This document shows positions 1 through 4,740 of a DNA stretch of 5,883 nt, piece after piece. The number at the start of each line of letters is the position of its first letter. Position 1 is the first letter of the stretch. The notes beneath the pieces are model-generated. The model made no database searches. It saw nothing but the letters and a program-made list of their open reading frames with translations, and had not been told where the DNA came from. The stretch comes from Clostridia bacterium. Its GTDB lineage: Bacteria > Bacillota > Clostridia > Christensenellales > DTU072. The position numbers were made by a program, and so were the translations under genes. The stretch is taken from positions 1 through 5,883 of the forward strand of contig JAQVTZ010000114.1 of NCBI GenBank assembly GCA_028699795.1. The letters are read 5' to 3'.

Positions 1-81
1 CATCACCCTGCGGTCCTGCGGGCCCGACATCACCCTGCGGTCCTGCGGGTCCAACTTCGCCTTGCGGCCCTACGGGTCCGG
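1..81 (-). repeat. 27-bp tandem coding repeat (GPAGPQGDV units)
   Basis: Three consecutive 27-bp units lie at 1-27, 28-54 and 55-81. The first two differ at only 2 of 27 positions; the third is more diverged and reads GPVGPQGEV. The array probably continues beyond the left edge. It encodes three Gly-X-Y triplets per unit, so gain or loss of a unit keeps the frame and the triple-helix register. Confidence 0.85.
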
Positions 82-292
82 GAAATCCGCGAGGTCCGGG
101 AAATCCGCGAGGTCCGGGAAATCCGCGAGGCCCGGGAGGTCCGGGAGGACAGGAAATGCAAACAGGGTAAGGAAAACAAAACTGAGATGAATAGGAAGAA
201 GAATAAGAAAGATTACAATCTTCAACATCATTCAAAGGTTCATGAAAGAAGTTGTTTTCGTCATAATTAGGATTACTTTTTTTAAAAAACAT
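1..292 (-). CDS. Collagen-like (Gly-X-Y repeat) protein, N-terminal part, cut by window edge
   Basis: Reading from ATG at 292-290 gives 97 codons, open to the window edge. Residues 1-48 are a non-collagenous head, acidic, Ser/Tyr-rich and with Cys at 26, 39, 45 and 48. From Gly51 the chain is an unbroken Gly-X-Y series of 15 triplets, including GPRGFP three times and GPAGPQGDV units. Pro is frequent at X, as in bacterial collagen triple helices. There is no signal peptide or membrane segment. Signal-less collagen-like proteins in Firmicutes are often spore-surface filaments of the BclA type, so an exosporium or coat role is plausible but inferred. The start is fixed by an AAGGAGG site 6 nt upstream. 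A typical protein of this kind would continue with more triplets and a globular C-terminal domain, both outside the window. It is divergent from the peptidase gene. I am sure of the collagen-like nature, less sure of the location in the cell. Confidence 0.9.
   Translation of the reverse strand, partial: MFFKKSNPNYDENNFFHEPLNDVEDCNLSYSSSYSSQFCFPYPVCISCPPGPPGPRGFPGPRGFPGPRGFPGPVGPQGEVGPAGPQGDVGPAGPQGD
80..133 (-). repeat. 18-bp tandem coding repeat (GPRGFP x3)
   Basis: Three 18-bp copies stand at 80-97, 98-115 and 116-133. The first two are identical and the third differs by one base. They encode GPRGFP three times in the collagen-like protein. Near identity at DNA level suggests recent duplication by slippage or recombination. 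Confidence 0.9.
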
Positions 293-298
293 AAAATA

Positions 299-305
299 CC
301 TCCTT
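299..305 (-). promoter_or_regulatory. Ribosome binding site of the collagen-like gene
   Basis: On the minus strand this reads AAGGAGG, a full match to the anti-Shine-Dalgarno core, 6 nt before the ATG at 292-290. It decides the start and rules out the overlapping minus-strand frame that begins near 435. Confidence 0.9.
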
Positions 306-312
306 GTTTTTT

Positions 313-347
313 TACATACTTTAAATAAAGAAACTTAAAGATATGTA
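313..347. repeat. AT-rich inverted repeat in the collagen-gene leader
   Basis: Arms at 313-324 (TACATACTTTAA) and 335-347 (TTAAAGATATGTA) pair over 12 positions with one bulged base and a 10-nt loop. It lies just upstream of the collagen gene's ribosome binding site, separated by an A-run on the minus strand. It may be a 5'-leader stem-loop or a protein-binding site. The stem is AT-rich and not followed by a proper U-tract on the minus strand, so a terminator is unlikely. Confidence 0.45.
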
Positions 348-363
348 TAGAACAATTTTTCTT

Positions 364-392
364 TTGTAACAGAAAAGCGCCTATACTATAAT
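364..392 (+). promoter_or_regulatory. Predicted sigma-A-type promoter for the C69 peptidase gene
   Basis: The -35 box TTGTAA (364-369, four of six matches to TTGACA) is separated by 17 bp from a perfect -10 box TATAAT (387-392). Transcription would start near 399, giving a leader of about 120 nt before the coding start at 519. It would also exclude translation from the earlier in-frame ATG at 393. This is a consensus match only. Confidence 0.5.
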
Positions 393-412
393 ATGATTGT
401 TGTTTCAAAAGT
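387..412 (-). promoter_or_regulatory. Possible sporulation-type (sigma-K-like) promoter for the collagen-like gene
   Basis: On the minus strand, CATATTATA (395-387) fits the sigma-K -10 consensus CATANNNTA, with AC at 412-411 at a 15-bp spacing as a minimal -35. The start would fall near 380, about 85 nt before the coding start. This would suit a spore-surface gene. The motif is short, AT-rich and overlaps the plus-strand TATAAT, so chance is a real alternative. Confidence 0.2.
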
Positions 413-414
413 GT

Positions 415-507
415 TAAGGACGATAAGGACGACAAATTATCAATTTTCTACAATAATTTTAAAGAAAAAATCCAAAATCAAAGTAATTTATGATAAAATA
501 AGGACGA
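415..507 (+). repeat. Three copies of TAAGGACGA in the C69 gene leader
   Basis: TAAGGACGA occurs head to tail at 415-423 and 424-432 and again at 499-507, where it runs into the ribosome binding site. The rest of the leader is AT-rich. The copies could be an operator or RNA-binding site, or decoy Shine-Dalgarno-like sequences. No riboswitch fold was recognised. Confidence 0.5.
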
Positions 508-512
508 AGGAG
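507..512 (+). promoter_or_regulatory. Ribosome binding site deciding the C69 peptidase start
   Basis: AAGGAG lies 6 nt before the ATG at 519 and only 3 nt before the adjacent ATG at 516. The spacing favours 519, which puts the predicted nucleophile cysteine immediately after the initiator methionine. Confidence 0.8.
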
Positions 513-518
513 TACATG

Positions 519-1814
519 ATGTGTGATACTTTAGTCGTGTTGCCGCACGCAACGAAAGACGGCAAACTGATTTTTGCAAAAAATTCGGACAGAAGTCCCA
601 ACGAGCCCCATGTAGTGGTAAATTATCCCGCGCGGGAGATCGATCTTACCAAAGAGCCCGAGGTCAAACTCACTTATCTTTCTATTCTTCAGGTTGCGCA
701 CACGCATGCGGTGGTTCTTCTCAAGCCGGATTGGATATGGGGCGCCGAAATGGGCTTTAACGAATTCGGCCTGAATATCGGTAACGAAGCCGTGTTTACC
801 AAAGAGAAGCGTAACGGTCCCGCCGCGCTTACGGGTATGGACATGTTGCGGCTTGCCCTAGAGCGTACCAAAGACGCCCTATCCGCGTTAGAGCTGATGA
901 TTTCTTTGCTAGAGCGTTACGGTCAAGGCGGCAATTGCGGCTATGACCACACTTTTTATTATCATAACTCTTTCTTAATTGCAGACAGAAACGAGGCTTA
1001 TGTACTGGAAACCGCGGGCAAATATTACGCTGTCAAGAAAGTGCAGGATTTTTATGCTATCTCCAATTGCCTTTCTATCGGAAGCGACTATTCGGACATC
1101 CATCCCGACACGCCAAAACAGGCAAAGGGCGGCGCACCTTTCGATTTTGACAACCATTATACGGACAAGTTGTTTACCCATTTTGCAAAAAGCCGCGAAA
1201 GAAGGGCGTTTTCTATGGATGCCCTCCAAAAACATGCGGGCAATATCACGGTGCAAACCGTTATGGAGATTTTAAGAGGGCACAGTCCCCGCAAAAAAGA
1301 ACATGGGGCGTCGGTAGGTTCGGTGTGCATGCACGCGGGCGGTCTAGTCGGCGACCATACCACGGGAAGCTATATCGCAGAACTTGGCGGCAAGCAAGAC
1401 GAGTATTATATCACGGGCACCACACTGCCCTGTCTCAGTTTCTATAAGCCGTTTGTTATGGGAGGCAAACTCCCTCCCGTTTTTGGCAATGAAAAAGATT
1501 CCAAAGCGTTTTGGTACAAGAATGAAAGACTCATGCGCTATCTCTTGTCGGGTCAGGCAGACAAAGCGGCGTATCTTGCAGACAGAGACCGACTAGAACA
1601 AAAATATCTTACCGCATTTAAAGAAGCGCAGAACAAAGCCGAAAAAGAAGCCGTCATGCTGGAAGCTTGGGCGCAGGGCGAAATGCGAATCGAAAAACAT
1701 CTTGCCCCTCTGCAAAATCAAAGCTACCGCTTCACACTCGGAACGCTCTCTTATCGCAACTACTGGAAGAAAAAGACAGAAATCTTACTGGCGAATATGC
1801 AAAAATATCAATAA
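519..1814 (+). CDS. Secernin-like C69 family peptidase (Ntn hydrolase)
   Basis: This 431-residue protein matches the secernin branch of peptidase family C69 along most of its length. The N-terminus MCDTLVVLP is followed by KNSDRSPNEP at 21-30. Further family signatures are WIWGAEMG (72-79), GNEAV (88-92), LLERYGQGGNC (130-140), HNSFLIADRNEA (149-160) and LETAGKYY (163-170). C69 enzymes are N-terminal-nucleophile hydrolases acting on amide bonds, typically as dipeptidases. Cys2 is the predicted nucleophile, exposed after removal of Met1. The length is close to that of secernins (about 415-430). There is no signal peptide, so it is probably cytoplasmic; the substrate cannot be told from sequence. 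ATG at 516 is an alternative start adding one Met. The frame is open back to 393, but that ATG sits at the promoter -10 box and has no ribosome binding site. The gene is monocistronic and convergent with the helicase operon. The C-terminal 80 residues look helical and charged. Confidence 0.9.
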   Translation: MCDTLVVLPHATKDGKLIFAKNSDRSPNEPHVVVNYPAREIDLTKEPEVKLTYLSILQVAHTHAVVLLKPDWIWGAEMGFNEFGLNIGNEAVFTKEKRNGPAALTGMDMLRLALERTKDALSALELMISLLERYGQGGNCGYDHTFYYHNSFLIADRNEAYVLETAGKYYAVKKVQDFYAISNCLSIGSDYSDIHPDTPKQAKGGAPFDFDNHYTDKLFTHFAKSRERRAFSMDALQKHAGNITVQTVMEILRGHSPRKKEHGASVGSVCMHAGGLVGDHTTGSYIAELGGKQDEYYITGTTLPCLSFYKPFVMGGKLPPVFGNEKDSKAFWYKNERLMRYLLSGQADKAAYLADRDRLEQKYLTAFKEAQNKAEKEAVMLEAWAQGEMRIEKHLAPLQNQSYRFTLGTLSYRNYWKKKTEILLANMQKYQ

Positions 1815-1858
1815 AAGGTAGTCACTTCGCTAAGATAGGATAAGTTAATTTTCCTTAT

Positions 1859-1886
1859 TTGTAATTTGTACATTGTAATTTGTAAT
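1859..1886. repeat. Four tandem heptamers between convergent genes
   Basis: Units TTGTAAT, TTGTACA, TTGTAAT and TTGTAAT run without a break in the 77-bp gap between the C69 gene and the convergent operon. The third-strand view gives ATTACAA units. No strong GC hairpin with a U-tract is seen in this gap, so the site of transcription termination for either side is unclear. Confidence 0.75.
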
Positions 1887-1891
1887 TTGAG

Positions 1892-2113
1892 TTATCTTTT
1901 TCGAAAAACCAGATATACAATTGTGTAGCAAAGCAGCGCGGCGTTTAAGACAATCACCGCGATGGAAACAGGTTGAAAAATTGGGTGCAAAGCGCCCATT
2001 CCTGCGCGTATTCTGTATATCTGTATGCCCAAAAAGACGACATAGGCGGCATCCGCAAGCGCGGAAACAAGCGCGAAAATCAGCAATGATAGCTTAAAGC
2101 GGTCGGGTTTCAT
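1892..2113 (-). CDS. Small membrane protein with two transmembrane segments
   Basis: This is a 73-residue hydrophobic protein that I do not recognise. Residues 8-31 and 47-70 are the two predicted transmembrane helices, joined by a short loop holding two Arg, one His and two Pro. The N-terminus (Lys2, Arg5, Lys7) and the C-terminal RKR are basic, so both ends should lie in the cytoplasm. The ATG at 2113-2111 overlaps the stop of the upstream beta-helix gene as ATGA, a classic translational coupling. AGGAGG lies 10 nt upstream, inside that gene. A TTG at 2119 would add two residues but stands only 4 nt from that site. As the last gene of the four-gene operon it could be a partner or anchor for the upstream membrane protein; this rests on position only. 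Confidence 0.75.
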   Translation of the reverse strand: MKPDRFKLSLLIFALVSALADAAYVVFLGIQIYRIRAGMGALHPIFQPVSIAVIVLNAALLCYTIVYLVFRKR

Positions 2114-4017
2114 CCCCAATATACCTCCTGTTCTTTGAGTTGGTCGAGGCTCGACAGCACGGTGATACCGTCATCGCCGCCGGGGTAAATCGTAAAGTTT
2201 AATATGTAAGAGGCATTTCCGTAGCCGATATTTGTTCTCGCTAAATAATAATTGTTTTCATTGTTTAGATTGCGAGAAGTACCTGAAATCCCTCCAAGCA
2301 ACAGATAATCATTTTCGACTACAGTGCTATAAGAAACAGTAGAATAGGAGTTTTTTATAACCCCGTTATTCTGTCCAAGCAATCCACCGCAAAAATAAAA
2401 TAAGCCGTTAGAAGTATTTTCAGGGGCAGACAGCAGATTAACTTCTCCATGGGAGCAAGAAAAATCGACAAGAGCTAAAGAATTATTGAGTGCGGAAACT
2501 CCTCCTAACCACAAGAGAGAGTTTTCAGCAGAGACCTCTAATTCACCATCGTTTTTGCACTTATTGATATAATTATTGTTTTTACAAACAATCCCTCCTA
2601 TGTAGATTTCGGCCCCTACGGAGTTTGCACTGATTTTGCCATAATTAAAACAATTTAAAACGCTTCCATAGTTAAAGAAAACGATACCTCCTACACACAA
2701 TTCAAGTTTGTTTTCAATAGCGGAAGACGCCGAACTCACTGCGCCGTAATTTGTGCTATTTTTCACCTCTCCTATATTTAAGAGTACCAAACCTGCTGAA
2801 TTGGGTGACCAACTCTCGTTTTCCGAAGTTTGGCTGACGGCGGCATGATTGCTACAGTTCTCTATCACGCCTGTTTCTCCATTTTCGGTGACAAGCGCGC
2901 TTACATCCGCGCTATCGGTGGTAAATTCCGAGTTTTCACTTATAACGCAATTGGTAATACTTCCTCGGTTCCAACTTACAAGACCCGTTAAAAAGGTGTT
3001 TTTTTGACCGTTCCCGATTAGGGATACTTTGGCGGATACCGAGCAACCATGCAGTGTGCCAGAGTTTTCGAGTGCAAAGCAAGACAGATAACAGTCGTCT
3101 TCGTCCGCGCTCTCGGTAAAGTTTGCTTCCAGCGAGAGGGTTACATTTTCTACTGTACCCGTGTTGGTCGTCAGGACAAGGCCGGTATTTGCGCCGATGT
3201 TTGCGTCACTCTGTCGGATATCGATATGTAAATTGCTTATTTTGCCGCTCAGATTTTTAATCCACCCCGTTTTGACTTTATCGCCGAAAAACAAGGTATG
3301 TCCGTTCCCCTCTAAGGTGCCCGCGAAGTCTTGCGGCGCCCATTCCGCGGTAATCGTGATATCCCGCATCAATACAAAATGCAGGTCTTCGCCGGGGAAG
3401 GCGGCAACGAGTTGTTCTTCCCCCATAATCTTATAGGGGTTTTCGGCGGAGCCGTCCCCCGTTAAAAGATGTACATTGGCAAGCGCTGCCGAAGGAAGAG
3501 CAAGCATAATGAGCGCAAAAACGATTATCGCAACAATTCCAACCCGCAACAAAGGTTTCAACGGATTGCGTGAGATAACCAGCTTTTCACCCTCTGCTTT
3601 CGGTTCGCGGCGGTGCAGGGCGCTATAAATCTTATTGATATTGGCTTCGGTTGCCGCATCCTTTTGAAATTTTGGGTACAGCGCGGTCAACCTGTAGGTT
3701 TCGCCCAATACGGCGAGCATTTCGGCAGGCGTCACGATTTTGTTGCGATAGAGACGCATACAAGTTTTTGCTTTGTTGCGGAATTTTTTGTAGCTTATAA
3801 AATCTTCTTCTACCGCAAGATAAGAGCCGACTTGCAACAGCAATTTTTCAAAAGAAGCTAAAATCTTGTTTGCGCTATAAAGATAACACAGCGAAAGCAG
3901 CGGAAACCGTCCGAAGCACAACGAAACGACTCCCTTCTTTTGCTCAAAAAGAGCAGAAAAGAGTTTGAGATCGTCTTTTTTGACGGCTTCCAAAATGCGT
4001 TTTGCGGTTTCTTCCAT
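2110..4017 (-). CDS. Single-pass membrane protein with extracytoplasmic GLUG-type beta-helix
   Basis: The 635 residues fall into three parts. Residues 1-155 form a charged, helical, Lys-rich cytoplasmic region of unknown function. Residues 156-180 are a transmembrane segment preceded by Lys/Arg, implying N-inside, C-outside topology. Residues 183-600 resemble a right-handed beta-helix made of about ten repeats of roughly 31-34 residues. Clear units begin with Gly near 345, 409, 443, 474, 505, 544 and 575, for example GGIVFFNYGSVLNCFNYG, which fits the GLUG motif known from surface proteins and M26-type peptidases. No catalytic motif, LPXTG signal or cell-wall-binding repeat is seen, so it is more likely a binding or structural ectodomain than an enzyme. 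Eleven Cys lie in the ectodomain, many at the NC position of the repeat. ATG at 4017 follows the coiled-coil gene's stop by 6 nt and has no good ribosome binding site, which suggests coupled translation. Function unknown. Confidence 0.85.
   Translation of the reverse strand: MEETAKRILEAVKKDDLKLFSALFEQKKGVVSLCFGRFPLLSLCYLYSANKILASFEKLLLQVGSYLAVEEDFISYKKFRNKAKTCMRLYRNKIVTPAEMLAVLGETYRLTALYPKFQKDAATEANINKIYSALHRREPKAEGEKLVISRNPLKPLLRVGIVAIIVFALIMLALPSAALANVHLLTGDGSAENPYKIMGEEQLVAAFPGEDLHFVLMRDITITAEWAPQDFAGTLEGNGHTLFFGDKVKTGWIKNLSGKISNLHIDIRQSDANIGANTGLVLTTNTGTVENVTLSLEANFTESADEDDCYLSCFALENSGTLHGCSVSAKVSLIGNGQKNTFLTGLVSWNRGSITNCVISENSEFTTDSADVSALVTENGETGVIENCSNHAAVSQTSENESWSPNSAGLVLLNIGEVKNSTNYGAVSSASSAIENKLELCVGGIVFFNYGSVLNCFNYGKISANSVGAEIYIGGIVCKNNNYINKCKNDGELEVSAENSLLWLGGVSALNNSLALVDFSCSHGEVNLLSAPENTSNGLFYFCGGLLGQNNGVIKNSYSTVSYSTVVENDYLLLGGISGTSRNLNNENNYYLARTNIGYGNASYILNFTIYPGGDDGITVLSSLDQLKEQEVYWG
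2124..2129 (-). promoter_or_regulatory. Ribosome binding site of the small membrane protein, inside the upstream gene
   Basis: AGGAGG on the minus strand lies within the last codons of the beta-helix gene, 10 nt before the ATG at 2113. It is the strong site that supports the 73-residue protein as a real gene. Confidence 0.75.
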
Positions 4018-4023
4018 GTTGCC

Positions 4024-4740
4024 CTATTTTTTCAATCTTACAACTTTGCGGGTCTTTGCCCACTTATCCAAAATATCGAAAATATAGTCTTCGTTCAAGT
4101 CCTCTTTTTCGACAGCGCGTTTTAATAGTTCGTTGGTGCTCATATAGGTTTCTAACAGAGTGTCCACCTTTGCGTTTTCTGCCTCGATGAGTTTGGTCAG
4201 CGTTTCGTTGCCGTTGCGGATGCCGTCCAACTTTTGGTAGTTGTTTGCCAGCGACTCCGCCACATCTTTATTGATAAATTCGCTCACCTTTTGGACATTC
4301 GCGTTATAATTATCCAGCGTTTTTTGCAGTTCGCGCACATTGTAACTGCGTTTTTTCTCTTCCAATATAGTATCCAGTTTGCCGATTTGCTCTTCGGCTT
4401 TGCTTTCCAACTCGTTGACCGCGCTAAGACGCTCCTCCACTTTTTCTAAAAGTTGAATGAGCCGCGCAAAATCCGAGGTATACTTGGCGGTAACCTTGAC
4501 GAATTGGTCGATGCGCGACGAAAGGTCGGATGCGTTTTCGGCCTGCCGCGACAGGTTTTTGTAAATTTTGTCCAGATTGCCCTGTATGTCCCCTTCGAAC
4601 GCGGTGTTCAGTTTGCCAATATCGTTTTTCAATGAATCGTAAGTTCCTGCAAACTCATGCAGGCTCTCCTGTATCGGTGTGAGCAACTCCCGATACGCCC
4701 GAAAAGATTCGATAAGAACTTTCGCTTCGTTGTTATCCAT
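4024..4740 (-). CDS. Soluble coiled-coil protein, function unknown
   Basis: This 238-residue protein is almost wholly alpha-helical by composition: rich in Glu, Lys, Leu, Asn and Asp, with no Cys, no signal peptide and no membrane segment. Heptad-like hydrophobic spacing is clearest at about 87-200, for example LLEKVEERLSAVNELESKAE, and weaker at 20-80. The C-terminus from 226 is short and basic (KWAKTRKVVRLKK) and could contact nucleic acid or acidic partners. The start ATG at 4740-4738 overlaps the helicase stop by 8 nt and is preceded by AAGGAG at 7-nt spacing. The overlap makes it the probable direct partner of the helicase. I recognise no named family. General coiled-coil proteins such as chemoreceptor-like or SMC-like fragments give superficial resemblance only. 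Confidence 0.8.
   Translation of the reverse strand: MDNNEAKVLIESFRAYRELLTPIQESLHEFAGTYDSLKNDIGKLNTAFEGDIQGNLDKIYKNLSRQAENASDLSSRIDQFVKVTAKYTSDFARLIQLLEKVEERLSAVNELESKAEEQIGKLDTILEEKKRSYNVRELQKTLDNYNANVQKVSEFINKDVAESLANNYQKLDGIRNGNETLTKLIEAENAKVDTLLETYMSTNELLKRAVEKEDLNEDYIFDILDKWAKTRKVVRLKK

Noticed and set aside
1..133. A CRISPR-like array, because of the regular repeats
   Set aside because: The repeats are contiguous, have no spacers, and code for Gly-X-Y triplets.
232..435. A 67-codon minus-strand open frame overlapping the collagen gene start
   Set aside because: It is out of frame with the collagen-like gene, has no ribosome binding site, and spans AT-rich intergenic DNA. The AAGGAGG site fits the ATG at 292 instead.
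490..501. A mini-frame ATG-ATA-AAA-TAA as a possible leader peptide
   Set aside because: It has three codons, no Shine-Dalgarno sequence, and lies in AT-rich DNA where such strings are expected.
393..518. A 42-residue N-terminal extension of the C69 peptidase from ATG 393
   Set aside because: The ATG lies directly at the predicted -10 box and lacks a ribosome binding site. The C69 family begins at the MCDT nucleophile, and AAGGAG at 507-512 serves the ATG at 519.
979..1275. A 98-codon plus-strand frame, and similar frames on both strands inside the C69 gene
   Set aside because: They are shadows of a well-matched family protein, with no ribosome binding site or recognisable domain.
1838..1860. 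A possible terminator hairpin after the C69 gene
   Set aside because: The stem ATAAG/CTTAT is only 5 bp of mostly A-T pairs with a 9-nt loop. It is too weak to call as an intrinsic terminator.
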